From: an uncultured archaeon
GTDB lineage: Archaea > Nanobdellota > Nanobdellia > Woesearchaeales > ARS49
DNA length: 38,987 bases
NCBI GenBank assembly: GCA_902385765.1
Contig: CABMGU010000014.1
Location: forward strand, 1-38,987
Reading direction: 5' to 3'
Made by a program: the position numbers and the translations under genes. The notes under the pieces are model-generated. The model was not told where the DNA came from and ran no database searches. It worked only from the letters and a program-made list of their open reading frames with translations. Shown piece after piece: positions 1-8,277 of the stretch. Every line of letters starts with the position of its first letter. Position 1 is the first letter of the stretch.

Positions 1-2
1 CT

Positions 3-1244
3 GTTCGTATTGTGTGGGAGTATGATGATAAGCCGAAGAAGCGTTCTGTTCAGGATTTTGTTGATTATTTTAATGCGAGGTATCGTTCTTTGGAGCGTTT
101 GCTTCAGTCAAGGCAGGACTTGCAGAATCTGACGTCTATTTCGCGTTTGCGTTTGAAGAAGGACCGTGAAGCCATTTCTATTATCGGTATTGTTTCTGAT
201 AAGCGCGTGACCAAGAACGAGCACATTATGCTGACTTTGGAGGATTCTTCAGGTTCGATTAATGTTTTGTTTTCAAAGTCAAAGCAGGACTTGCACACTC
301 TTGCTGCTGATATTGTTTTTGATGAGGTTATAGGCATCTCTGGCACGCTGGGTGATGGTATTGTTTTCGCTAATTCCCTGGTTTTCCCTGATATTCCTGT
401 TGTTGAGATGAAGCATTCGCCTGATGAGGCTTATGCTGGTGTTCTTGCCTGCGTGCACGTTGGTTCTTCTCTTTTCGAAAAGGAAAAATTCGAGAATTTT
501 ATCAAATGGGCTAATGGCGAGGGAGCTGACCAGGAGATTGCCAGTAAGCTCAAGTACCTGTTCGTTTCTGGCGACCTTGTTGATGGTGTTGGTATTTATC
601 CTCGTCAGGAGAAAGAGCTTGCTATTCTTGATATCAGGGAGCAGTACCGTGAGGCTGCGAGATTGTTAAGCCGTCTGCCGAAAAGCATCACCCTCATTAT
701 TTGTCCCGGCAACCACGATGCTGGCAGGATTAGCGAGCCTCAGCCAAGGCTGATGAAAGAGTATGCTCAGCCGTTGTGGGACCTTCCTAATGCTATTCTT
801 GTTACCAATCCCTGTGTTGTTAATGTCCATTCTTCTCCTGATTTTTCCGGTTTTGATGTTTTGTTGTATCATGGTTTTAGTTTTGATGATTATGGTGACA
901 TCGTGCCGAGCATTAAGAACAGCGGGAAGCACATTTCTGATCGTGTTCCTCTTATCATGAAGTTTTTGCTTCAGCGCCGTCATCTTGCTCCTCAGCATAC
1001 TTCTACAATGTACATTCCTGATTCGCGTTCAGATCCTTTGTTTATTGACAGGGTGCCTGATTTGTTTTTTGCAGGGCACATTCACAAGGCAGGCGTTTTG
1101 CATTACAGGGGTACCTCTCTTGTTGCCGGCAGTTGTTTTCAGTCCAGGACTGCTTATCAGGAAAAGTTTGGTCACGATCCAGAGCCGGGTGTTGTGCCGG
1201 TTGTTAACCTGCAGTCCAGGCAGGTTTTGATGATGAGGTTTTGA
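3..1244 (+). CDS. polB: DNA polymerase D small subunit DP1, 5'-partial
   Basis: Exonuclease/accessory subunit of the archaeal replicative polymerase PolD. The calcineurin-like phosphoesterase fold is recognisable from VSGDLVDG, PGNHD, LLYHGFSFD and GHIHKAG, preceded by an OB-fold (about residues 50-120). The reading frame is open back to the window edge (V-R-I before the GTG at 12), and known DP1 proteins have further N-terminal sequence, so the gene begins outside the window; GTG 12 is probably not the start. The large subunit follows with no gap (TGA then ATG), so the two are co-translated. Oddity: the first metal motif, normally DxH in SDIHVGS, reads ACVHVGS, so Asp is replaced by Cys (codon 450-452). 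This may weaken or abolish 3'-5' proofreading. Confidence 0.95.
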   Translation, partial: VRIVWEYDDKPKKRSVQDFVDYFNARYRSLERLLQSRQDLQNLTSISRLRLKKDREAISIIGIVSDKRVTKNEHIMLTLEDSSGSINVLFSKSKQDLHTLAADIVFDEVIGISGTLGDGIVFANSLVFPDIPVVEMKHSPDEAYAGVLACVHVGSSLFEKEKFENFIKWANGEGADQEIASKLKYLFVSGDLVDGVGIYPRQEKELAILDIREQYREAARLLSRLPKSITLIICPGNHDAGRISEPQPRLMKEYAQPLWDLPNAILVTNPCVVNVHSSPDFSGFDVLLYHGFSFDDYGDIVPSIKNSGKHISDRVPLIMKFLLQRRHLAPQHTSTMYIPDSRSDPLFIDRVPDLFFAGHIHKAGVLHYRGTSLVAGSCFQSRTAYQEKFGHDPEPGVVPVVNLQSRQVLMMRF

Positions 1245-4200
1245 ATGATAGCATCTGTTGAAATGTCAAAATATTTTAATGGCTTGAAGTCAGAAGTTGC
1301 GCGTCTGCATAGTGTTGCTTCTCAGGCGCGTTCCAGGGGTTTTGATCCTGCTAAGGTTGTTGAGGTTTCTCTTGCTGAGAATATGGCTCAGCGTGTTGTC
1401 GGTCTTATTTCAGTTGTTGCTCCTCAGATTGTTAATTCCGGCGTTGTTGAGCGCATTATTGAGTTGGAAGCCCAGTTTGGCTCTCTTGATTGGCGTGTTG
1501 CTTTGAAGATTGCTGAGGAGATTGCTTTGGAAAAGTTTTGCAAGTTTGAAAGCAGGCAGAAGGCTATGGAGATGGGCATTCGTACTGGTTTTGCTTATGT
1601 GACCGTGGGTGTTGTTAGCTCGCCGTTGGACGGCATTGTCAGCATTGAGGTCAAGAAGAGGATGGATAATCGTGGTGAGTACATTTGTGTTAATTTTGCT
1701 GGTCCTATCAGGAATGCAGGCGGTACCGCTGCTGCAGTCAGCGTCATCATTACTGACTATGTGAGAAAGTGTTTGGGCTATGATGTTTATGATGCTCAGC
1801 CTGATGAGATTAGGCGTGCTTCTACTGAGCTTCAGGATTATCATGAGCGCGTTACCAATCTTCAGTATTATCCCAGCGAGCCTGAAATAGAATTTTTATT
1901 GAAGAACTTGCCTGTTGAGGTTAGCGGTGATGCAAGCGAGAAGATTGAGGTTTCTAATTTCAAGGATTTGCCTCGTGTTCCCACCAATCAGATCAGGTCT
2001 GGTTACTGCCTGGTGTTGTCTTCCTGTATTCCTTTGAAAGCTCCTAAGTTGTGGAAGCAGTTGAGTGTTTGGGGCAAGTACTTTAATCTTGATTCCTGGA
2101 ATTTTCTTGATGAGTTCCTGCACATCCAGAAGAAGGCAAAGGCTGGAAAACAGCAGGCAGAGTCTCATCAGAAGATTGCTCCTGATTATACTTATATCTC
2201 TGATTTGGTTGCTGGAAGGCCTGTTCTTGGTTATCCTTTGCGTCCTGGCGGTTTTCGTTTGCGTTATGGAAGGTGTCGTACGAGCGGTTTTAGCGCGCAG
2301 TCTATTCATCCTGCTACTATGTACATTTTGAATCAGTATATTGCTACTGGCACTCAGTTGAAGACAGAGCGTCCTGGCAAAGCTGCCAGTATGACTTCTT
2401 GTGATTCAATTGAGGGTCCTGTTGTTAAACTGCTGGACGGCTCTGTTCTTCAGGTTCATACTATGGATGACGCGAAGCGCGTTCAGCCTTTTATCAAGGA
2501 GATTTTGTTTTTGGGTGATATTTTGGTTTCTTATGGTGATTTTTTCAATCGTGCTCATCCGTTGGCGCCTGCCGGCTATTGTCACGAGTGGTGGTTGCAG
2601 GAGGTGAAGCGTTCTTTGAATGATGTGCCTCCGATTTCTTCTGCTCAGGAAGCTGTTGCTCTTGCTCGCGCTACAAAGACGTCTTTGCATCCGGCGTATG
2701 CTTGTTATTGGAATTTGTTGTCTAATGATGAATTCCGAAGTCTTCTTGACTGGCTTGATACTGCAAAGGTTCATACTACTGAGCTCGGCATTCAGAAGAT
2801 TGTTCTTCCTGCAAATGATGCCAAGCGTTGTCTTGAGCTGGTTGGTTTGCCTCATCTTTTTGTTAATAATGAGTTTGTTGTTATTGAGCGTGATTTTGCT
2901 GTTGTGCTTGCTGCCATGTTTCATTTGATTGATGAGAAGCCGAGTTCTTTGAAGCGTTATATTGCTGATGGTTCTGTGCTTGATGCCATTAATCAGTTTT
3001 CTCCTTTCATTATCCGCGATAAGGCAGGGACTTTTATCGGTACCCGTATGGGTCGTCCTGAAAAGGCGAAGCAGAGGGAGCTTACAGGTTCTCCTCACGT
3101 CTTGTTCCCTGTTGGCGATGAGGGTGGTCGTTTGCGTAGTTTCCAGAGTGCTCTTTCTGCAGGCAGGGTTACTGCTGATTTTTCGTTTTTCTTCTGCCAG
3201 AAGTGTAATGCTGAGACTGTTTTGGGCGTGTGTGAGGTTTGCGGTTCTCAGACTGTTCAGAAATGGAGGTGCGAGCGTTGTGGTTTGCAGGATTCAGCTA
3301 ATTGTTCTGCTCACGGTCCTAATGACCCGAGTTCTGAGCGTTCTATTCCTATCAAGCATTATTTTGATTCTGTTCTTTCCCAGCTCGGCATTCAGCAGTA
3401 TCCTGAGCTGATTAAGGGCGTGAGAGGAACGAGCAACAAGGAGCACATTCCTGAGGCTTTGGCAAAGGGGATTTTGCGTGCCCGTTATGATGTTCACGTT
3501 TACAAGGATGGTACTACCCGTTATGATATGACTCAATTGCCGATTACTCATTTCAAGCCTTGTGAAATTGGCTCTTCTATTGAGCGTTTGAAGGAATTGG
3601 GTTATGTTAAGGACATTTACGGTTTTGACCTTGTTAATGATAATCAGATTTTGGAGTTAAAGCCTCAGGATATTGTTTTGCCGAGTTGCAGCGAGAGCCC
3701 TGATGATGGTGCTGATAAGGTTCTTGCCAACGTTTCTCATTTTGTTGATGACGCTTTGGAGTTCTTGTACGGTCTGCCTCGCTTGTACAATATTGCTTCT
3801 GCTCAGGACTTGATTGGTCATGTTGTTGTTGTGCTTGCTCCTCACACTTCTGCCGGAATTGTTGGCAGGATTATTGGCTTTTCAAAGACTCAGGGCTTGT
3901 TTGCTCATCCTTTGCTTCACGCCGCTACAAGGCGTGATTGTGATGGTGATGAGGCTTGTGTTGTTTTGTTGATGGATGCTTTTCTTAATTTCAGCAAGAA
4001 GTATCTTCCTTCTTCAAGGGGTTCTACTATGGATACTCCTCTTGTCCTGACCAGTGTTCTTACGCCTAGTGAGGTTGATGACATGGTCTTTGATATGGAT
4101 GTGGCATCGCAGTATCCTTTGGAGCTTTACGAGGCTGCTTTGCAGTATAAGGCTCCTTGGGAGGTTAAGGTTTCTCAGGTTAAGTCTCGTTTGAACAAGC

Positions 4201-4688
4201 CTGAGCAGTATGAGGGTATGATGTTTACTCATGATGTTTCTAATCTTAATCAGACTGTTCGGTGCAGTGCTTACAAGACATTGCCTTCTATGGAGGATAA
4301 GTTGAAAGGTCAGATGGATCTTGCTGAAAAATTGAGGAGTGTTGATGCTTCTGATGTTGCCCGATTGGTTATCGAGAAGCATTTTTTGAAGGACACGAAA
4401 GGAAATCTCAGGAAGTTTTCAATGCAGGAGTTCCGTTGTGTTGCTTGTAATGAGAAGTTCCGTCGTCCTCCGCTTGTTGGCAAGTGCACTAAGTGTAATG
4501 GCAAAATCATTTTTACAGTCAGTGAGGGTTCTGTTTCCAAGTATCTTGAGCCCACTATTTCCTTGGCTAAAAAATATAATGTTTCTCCTTATCTTCAGCA
4601 GACTATTGAGTTGCTTAAGGTTCGTTTGGAGAGCGTGTTTGGCAAGGATCCTGACAAGCAGGTTAATTTGGGAGCGTGGTTTGGGTGA
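1245..4688 (+). CDS. polC: DNA polymerase D large (catalytic) subunit DP2
   Basis: Catalytic subunit of PolD, the double-psi-beta-barrel replicative polymerase unique to Archaea. At 1147 residues it is slightly shorter than Pyrococcus DP2 and has no intein. Visible landmarks: Cys clusters CQKC/CEVC and CERC near residues 650-690; the catalytic loop RDCDGDEAC near 895-905 with the two metal-binding Asp of the DGD motif; a C-terminal zinc module CVAC/CTKC near 1065-1090; and a final QVNLGAWF matching the PCNA-interacting (PIP) consensus QxxLxxFF. ATG 1245 abuts the DP1 stop; a second ATG at 1263 (M7) could also serve. The stop overlaps the start of the next gene (GTGA), indicating an operon. 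Confidence 0.97.
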   Translation: MIASVEMSKYFNGLKSEVARLHSVASQARSRGFDPAKVVEVSLAENMAQRVVGLISVVAPQIVNSGVVERIIELEAQFGSLDWRVALKIAEEIALEKFCKFESRQKAMEMGIRTGFAYVTVGVVSSPLDGIVSIEVKKRMDNRGEYICVNFAGPIRNAGGTAAAVSVIITDYVRKCLGYDVYDAQPDEIRRASTELQDYHERVTNLQYYPSEPEIEFLLKNLPVEVSGDASEKIEVSNFKDLPRVPTNQIRSGYCLVLSSCIPLKAPKLWKQLSVWGKYFNLDSWNFLDEFLHIQKKAKAGKQQAESHQKIAPDYTYISDLVAGRPVLGYPLRPGGFRLRYGRCRTSGFSAQSIHPATMYILNQYIATGTQLKTERPGKAASMTSCDSIEGPVVKLLDGSVLQVHTMDDAKRVQPFIKEILFLGDILVSYGDFFNRAHPLAPAGYCHEWWLQEVKRSLNDVPPISSAQEAVALARATKTSLHPAYACYWNLLSNDEFRSLLDWLDTAKVHTTELGIQKIVLPANDAKRCLELVGLPHLFVNNEFVVIERDFAVVLAAMFHLIDEKPSSLKRYIADGSVLDAINQFSPFIIRDKAGTFIGTRMGRPEKAKQRELTGSPHVLFPVGDEGGRLRSFQSALSAGRVTADFSFFFCQKCNAETVLGVCEVCGSQTVQKWRCERCGLQDSANCSAHGPNDPSSERSIPIKHYFDSVLSQLGIQQYPELIKGVRGTSNKEHIPEALAKGILRARYDVHVYKDGTTRYDMTQLPITHFKPCEIGSSIERLKELGYVKDIYGFDLVNDNQILELKPQDIVLPSCSESPDDGADKVLANVSHFVDDALEFLYGLPRLYNIASAQDLIGHVVVVLAPHTSAGIVGRIIGFSKTQGLFAHPLLHAATRRDCDGDEACVVLLMDAFLNFSKKYLPSSRGSTMDTPLVLTSVLTPSEVDDMVFDMDVASQYPLELYEAALQYKAPWEVKVSQVKSRLNKPEQYEGMMFTHDVSNLNQTVRCSAYKTLPSMEDKLKGQMDLAEKLRSVDASDVARLVIEKHFLKDTKGNLRKFSMQEFRCVACNEKFRRPPLVGKCTKCNGKIIFTVSEGSVSKYLEPTISLAKKYNVSPYLQQTIELLKVRLESVFGKDPDKQVNLGAWFG

Positions 4689-5098
4689 AAATTGGCATCA
4701 TCGGCAGCATGCAGTTTACTGAGAAAATGCTTGAGGTGCGTGATAAGCTCTGTAAATTGGGTCATGATGCTTTTGTTACAGGGTTTGCCGGCTCTTTTAT
4801 TGGAAAAACAGACAATGAAAAGGAGCAAATTAAAATATATCAGAAAACGCATTCAGATGCTATGAGGGAATTCTGGAAAATAATGCAGGACTCTGATGCG
4901 GTTTTGGTTATGAACTTTGATAAAGGTGGAATTAAGAATTATATTGGTGGCAACACTTTGATGGAGATGGGTTTTGCTCACGTTTTAAACCAGAAAATTT
5001 TCTTGTTGAACCCTATTCCTGAGATTCAATTTTACAAAACTGAGATAGAGGCGGTGAGGCCGGTCATCATTAATGGTGATTTGAGCCTGATAAAATGA
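4685..5098 (+). CDS. nucleoside 2-deoxyribosyltransferase-like protein (paralogue 1)
   Basis: A 137-residue Rossmann-like protein resembling the nucleoside 2-deoxyribosyltransferase superfamily: it opens with KIGIIGSMQF (glycine-rich first strand and loop), has SDAVLVMNFD in the middle, then GGNTLMEMGFAH, where the Glu sits where the family nucleophile would be. Substrate unknown; family members cleave or bind nucleosides and nucleotides. GTG 4685 overlaps the PolD large-subunit stop as GTGA; the in-frame GTG at 4676 is less likely because the conserved strand begins at 4685. The stop overlaps the Nudix start (ATGA). A clear paralogue lies convergently at 5490-5933. Being translated from the PolD operon suggests nucleotide-pool maintenance (inference). 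Confidence 0.7.
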   Translation: MKIGIIGSMQFTEKMLEVRDKLCKLGHDAFVTGFAGSFIGKTDNEKEQIKIYQKTHSDAMREFWKIMQDSDAVLVMNFDKGGIKNYIGGNTLMEMGFAHVLNQKIFLLNPIPEIQFYKTEIEAVRPVIINGDLSLIK

Positions 5099-5493
5099 TG
5101 CGTCCTGGTGTTGGCGTTGGAGTTATTATTAGGAAAGACAACAAGATTTTGTTGCAGAAGCGTATTAATGCTCACGGTTCTGGTAGTTGGTCTCCTCCTG
5201 GTGGTCATATGGAGTTTGGTGAGTCTCCTGAGCAGACTGCTGTTCGTGAGACTATGGAGGAGGTTGGTGTTTCTATTAGGAATCCGAAAGTTGTGGGTGT
5301 TACTAATGATGTTCATCACGCAGAGGGTAAGCACTATATTACTATTTTTGTTGAGGCAGAGTATGCTGGCGGTGAGGCAAAAGTTTGCGAGCCTGACAGG
5401 TCTTCTGATGTCGGCTGGTTTGCTTTTGATAATCTTCCTGAGCCGTTGTTCATGCCTTTGAAGAGTTTTGTTGAGAACAAGCGTTTGCTTTAG
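5095..5493 (+). CDS. Nudix hydrolase, NUDT15/MutT-like
   Basis: Probable nucleoside-triphosphate pyrophosphatase of 132 residues. The Nudix box is perfect: GHMEFGE, seven residues, then RETMEEVGV, matching Gx5Ex7REUxEExGU. The N-terminal RPGVGVGV and the later HYITIFVEAEY closely resemble human NUDT15, which hydrolyses oxidised or modified deoxynucleotides and limits their incorporation into DNA. That specificity is inferred. ATG 5095 overlaps the upstream stop (ATGA), making it the fourth gene of the PolD operon. Its TAG stop overlaps the TAA of the convergent gene at 5490. Confidence 0.92.
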   Translation: MMRPGVGVGVIIRKDNKILLQKRINAHGSGSWSPPGGHMEFGESPEQTAVRETMEEVGVSIRNPKVVGVTNDVHHAEGKHYITIFVEAEYAGGEAKVCEPDRSSDVGWFAFDNLPEPLFMPLKSFVENKRLL

Positions 5494-5933
5494 TTTATCT
5501 TTCCCAAGTCCTCATTGATAACTGTGGGCTTCATTCCAAGTATTTCTTCTTTATATGATATTTCGGGTATGTGTTTCAGTAGGAATATTTTTTTGTCAAG
5601 GTGGAATGCCAGCCCCATTTCCAATAGCGTGTTGGCTCCGATGTATCCTGAAATGTTGTTTTTTTCAAAGTTTGTCACAAGTATGGCGTCGCTCCATTCT
5701 ACTTTGTTAAGGTGGTTTTTCATTGCCTCCGACATGCGGATCCATACCCAACTGTTGTTGTTTATTTCTGCTTTTCTTTTCTGATAGTATTCTTTGACAG
5801 GAATCATTTTTCCGTTTTCATCTTTGATTTCTGTTGGTGGCAGTTTTACTTCGTGTCCTTGTTGTTCTAATTTTTCTTTTATCTCAAGCATTTGGTCGTA
5901 GAATGCGATGCTTCCGCAGAGTGTGAGCTTCAT
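5490..5933 (-). CDS. nucleoside 2-deoxyribosyltransferase-like protein (paralogue 2)
   Basis: A 147-residue paralogue of the protein at 4685-5098: KLTLCGSIAF at the N-terminus, SDAILVTNFEKNNISGYIG in the middle, then GANTLLEMGLAFH and KKIFLLKHIPE. It differs by an insertion around residues 35-65 rich in Lys, Glu and Asn. The fold class is nucleoside 2-deoxyribosyltransferase-like; substrate unknown. ATG 5933 overlaps the DUF424 stop (ATGA), so it is third in the aIF2-beta operon. Having paralogues at the ends of two convergent operons, one for replication and one for translation initiation, suggests a local duplication. Confidence 0.7.
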   Translation of the reverse strand: MKLTLCGSIAFYDQMLEIKEKLEQQGHEVKLPPTEIKDENGKMIPVKEYYQKRKAEINNNSWVWIRMSEAMKNHLNKVEWSDAILVTNFEKNNISGYIGANTLLEMGLAFHLDKKIFLLKHIPEISYKEEILGMKPTVINEDLGKIN

Positions 5934-6232
5934 TCTTGTATAAGTATCGCTTGTGCGTGTGGTGTTCCTTTGACTGTTATTACGTTTTCTTTGTCTATTA
6001 CGCCTTCCTGCAGTCCCAAATTCACTGCTTCTGTGCCGACCAGGTTGACTCCGTCTGCGTTTCTCATCAAATCGCCGATTTCTTCAACGCTCATTTCTTC
6101 TCCTTTGTAGAATTCTCCCCGTAAATCGAGTTGTTTGCCGTTTTCTTCGAGCAGTTTGCCTATCAAGTCTTTATCGCAGACAGCTATTATTGTTCTGCTT
6201 TCTTTTTTGTGTATTTTTACGAGCATTGTCAT
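5930..6232 (-). CDS. DUF424 family protein
   Basis: A 100-residue protein of the archaeal DUF424 family, recognised from TIIAVCDKDLIGK, FYKGEEMS, NADGVNLVGTEAVNLG and the C-terminal VKGTPHAQAI. The function is not established; its position one base after aIF2-beta suggests a translation-linked role (inference). ATG 6232 and ATG 6226 are both possible; the first lies next to the upstream stop and is preferred. Confidence 0.88.
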   Translation of the reverse strand: MTMLVKIHKKESRTIIAVCDKDLIGKLLEENGKQLDLRGEFYKGEEMSVEEIGDLMRNADGVNLVGTEAVNLGLQEGVIDKENVITVKGTPHAQAILIQE

Positions 6233-6233
6233 T

Positions 6234-6644
6234 CTATATCTTGGATTTTACTGGGTGTTTGCTTCCGCAGGCTGAGCATTTCAAAAAGCTGAAGTCTCCT
6301 TCCTTTTTGATTTCAGTGTCCGGTTTTCCGCAGTCAGGGCATAGCACGAATTCGTGTGCGTATTGTTTTATTTTGTCATTGATTCTGCTTGCGGGTATTT
6401 TTGCTCCGAGTACTAATAGTCCGGATCTTGATATTTCGCCTGGAGTTGCAAGTTCTTTTAGCACGTATTTCAGTAAGTGTTCTGTTTCTCTGCGTAGCAC
6501 GCTCGCTATCTGTAAGAAGTTGGTAATTATGGTTTTGTTGCCTTCAAGGTGTCCTTTTACCTTTGGTATTTCAAAGCGTTCTTTTTCAAAAACGCTTTGA
6601 GGCAGTCGTTCGCGTGCCCTTTTCAGCAGTAGCTCGTATTCCAT
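6234..6644 (-). CDS. translation initiation factor 2 subunit beta (aIF2-beta)
   Basis: Beta subunit of the heterotrimer that brings initiator tRNA to the small ribosomal subunit. At 136 residues it has the usual archaeal length: an N-terminal helix, the central fold with KVKGHLEGNKT and LATPGEISRSG, and a C-terminal zinc ribbon CPDCGKPDT...CSACGSKHPV. ATG 6644 lies about 27 bp after the TATA box at 6669-6678, so the message should be nearly leaderless. It heads an operon with DUF424 and a deoxyribosyltransferase-like gene. Confidence 0.97.
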   Translation of the reverse strand: MEYELLLKRARERLPQSVFEKERFEIPKVKGHLEGNKTIITNFLQIASVLRRETEHLLKYVLKELATPGEISRSGLLVLGAKIPASRINDKIKQYAHEFVLCPDCGKPDTEIKKEGDFSFLKCSACGSKHPVKSKI

Positions 6645-6668
6645 ACGACGATAAAGCTCTATGAGGGT

Positions 6669-6678
6669 ATTTAAATAT
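6669..6678 (-). promoter_or_regulatory. TATA box of the aIF2-beta operon
   Basis: AT-rich ATTTAAAT core centred about 29 bp upstream of ATG 6644. The predicted transcript begins at about 6646, a leader of only a few bases. Confidence 0.7.
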
Positions 6679-6687
6679 TTTGCAAGT

Positions 6688-7533
6688 TTAGAACAATGCT
6701 GGTGTTACGAATACTTCCAGCAGGGCTGCGATGAACAGCACCAGTACTGATAATAGCAACAGGTCTGAAACGTCCAGCAATACTTTTTCAAATTTTCCTG
6801 TGCCGAAATCGTGTTTTACGATTGATACTGATAGGATGCCTCCGGCAATGCCTGCAATGATGTATGAGAAGATTTCAGGAAGGCCGTGGATTGCGTAGCG
6901 CAAGATGCTTAATGAGCCTACGTAAAAATATGCTGCGATTTTGCTGAAGCCTGCAACTCCTGCGAACTGCGACATGTGTGAGCGTATGAAATTGCCTGAT
7001 GCTGCTCCTATTACGCTTGCGTTCCACGTGAGTATGAATATTGCGCCTGCGCCGTATAGGAAGCTGAATAATATGCAGAAAATCAGCACTTTGACGTTGT
7101 TTAGGAATATCTTGCTTAATAGCGCGGTTTCTGTTATTTTTCCTGTCACGTGCTGGTTTAGGTTTGTGATGGTTTGGGATTGTACGCGGAATAGTCCGGA
7201 TGCGACATCCGATGGCAGCGCGCTGTACCAGAAGGAGAACGCGATTGCCATGCCTGCAAATAGTATCAGATAGAAAAATAGTGCAGGTGCGTGCTCGCGT
7301 AGCATTGATTGTCCTTCAGTTTCCAAGTCCTTGTTTTCTTCAAAGCGCAGTGTGTGGAACATTAATGGTACTGTTGCTAGTGCTGCAAGAAAAACCATGA
7401 CCATGCTGCTTTGTTCTTCAAAAATCCACATTGATAGAAATATGGCTAAAGTTGCGTATGCGAAGCCGAGTAGCAGTACTGCTAATGGCTGTCGCTCAGC
7501 ACGCGGCGGTGATAATAGTGATTCTAGCACCAT
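6688..7533 (-). CDS. SpoIIM/DUF95-family integral membrane protein
   Basis: A 281-residue polytopic membrane protein with about six hydrophobic segments. The central SFLYGAGAIFILTWNASVIG and following GLPEIFSYIIAGIAGG are typical of the stage II sporulation protein M (DUF95) family, which is widespread in non-sporulating archaea. Its function there is unknown; membrane remodelling or transport are only guesses. ATG 7533 is preferred over TTG 7542 because the TATA box at 7562-7570 places transcription start near 7539. It is monocistronic. Confidence 0.85.
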   Translation of the reverse strand: MVLESLLSPPRAERQPLAVLLLGFAYATLAIFLSMWIFEEQSSMVMVFLAALATVPLMFHTLRFEENKDLETEGQSMLREHAPALFFYLILFAGMAIAFSFWYSALPSDVASGLFRVQSQTITNLNQHVTGKITETALLSKIFLNNVKVLIFCILFSFLYGAGAIFILTWNASVIGAASGNFIRSHMSQFAGVAGFSKIAAYFYVGSLSILRYAIHGLPEIFSYIIAGIAGGILSVSIVKHDFGTGKFEKVLLDVSDLLLLSVLVLFIAALLEVFVTPALF

Positions 7534-7561
7534 CTTTTTCAATCACAAGCGGGCGGATGTC

Positions 7562-7570
7562 TTTATATAC
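7562..7570 (-). promoter_or_regulatory. TATA box of the SpoIIM-like gene
   Basis: Reads AGTATATAAAG on the minus strand, centred 33 bp before ATG 7533, giving a leader of roughly 6 bases. Confidence 0.7.
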
Positions 7571-7624
7571 TTTTGGTTGAGGTCTGATGCTCTAATCAGT
7601 GTCTTGCCGCTCTCGGTCTCCAAC

Positions 7625-7665
7625 GAATTTCTTCTCCCCACGCAAGGCAAGGGGAGAAGAAATTC
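7625..7665. repeat. hairpin repeat family A, copy 1
   Basis: Perfect 15-bp inverted repeat GAATTTCTTCTCCCC / GGGGAGAAGAAATTC around an 11-base loop. It lies 34 bases after the stop of the RPA-like gene on the minus strand. The arms are identical to copy 2 (8278-8318) while the loops differ. Probably a 3'-end or terminator-type structure (inference). Confidence 0.9.
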
Positions 7666-7698
7666 ACAGGTATCTGAACAAAGCAGCAAATTTGTCAT

Positions 7699-8199
7699 TT
7701 ATTCCAGAATTCTTAGTTTTCCTGGTCTTGTCTCGAATATTTCTCCTGTTGATAACAGATGTATTACTTTGTCTTCGCCTATTTTGTTGACGACTTTTTG
7801 GTAATCTGCTCCTTCTCCTGTGTCTAATGCGCGTATTATGCTTATCGGGTCTTGTCTTGGGTGTATTTTTTCTCTTATTTCCAGCCATTTCGGGTCTATT
7901 TTTTTGACTATTTCTCCTAATATGTAGCATTGGTTGTCGTATATTCTTGGTCTTCCGATTACAAGCACAGTGTCGCCTATTTTTGTATCGAATGCGTTTT
8001 CAAAAGTTCTTATGAGTATGCTTCCTGTGCTGTCGTCAACCACAAGCTCGTTTGTTGATACTGCAACTCCGTATATTCTTGCCCTGTTTATCGTGCTTCC
8101 GTCTTTTAGCATGATTTCGGTTGGCGAGTCTTCTTTTGGGATAAGGCTTCCGCTAAGTAGTTCTGATATCCAGACGTGTTTTGCTGTGTCTCTTTCCAC
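7699..8199 (-). CDS. RPA32-like single-stranded DNA-binding protein (OB fold plus winged helix)
   Basis: A 166-residue protein. Residues about 35-105 form an OB fold (RARIYGVAVSTNELVVDDST, then GSILIRTFE, GDTVLVIGRPRIY and CYILGEIVKKI). The C-terminus (GEGADYQKVVNKIG to FETRPGKLRIL) looks like the winged helix of eukaryotic RPA32. It probably acts with another RPA subunit on single-stranded DNA in replication or repair. The start is GTG 8199: the TATA box at 8223-8229 is centred 27 bp upstream, so the message is leaderless. The gene is isolated between two copies of hairpin family A. Confidence 0.8.
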   Translation of the reverse strand: MERDTAKHVWISELLSGSLIPKEDSPTEIMLKDGSTINRARIYGVAVSTNELVVDDSTGSILIRTFENAFDTKIGDTVLVIGRPRIYDNQCYILGEIVKKIDPKWLEIREKIHPRQDPISIIRALDTGEGADYQKVVNKIGEDKVIHLLSTGEIFETRPGKLRILE

Positions 8200-8222
8200 C
8201 CGGTTAGAATTTCCGTTTTTGG

Positions 8223-8229
8223 TTTATAT
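8223..8229 (-). promoter_or_regulatory. TATA box of the RPA32-like gene
   Basis: ACATATAAACC on the minus strand, centred 27 bp before GTG 8199. This fixes the GTG start and predicts a leaderless mRNA. Confidence 0.7.
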
Positions 8230-8277
8230 GTTTTTATGTTCTGCACTTTGCTATTTCGCTGGCTCTGCTTGTCAAAT

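Noticed and set aside
2406..3098. Long open frame antisense to the PolD large subunit
   Set aside because: A by-product of T-ending codons on the coding strand; no family motif, no SD, and it opposes a certain gene.
4676..4684. GTG 4676 as start of the first deoxyribosyltransferase-like gene
   Set aside because: GTG 4685 gives the conserved VKIGIIGS beginning and the GTGA coupling with the PolD stop.
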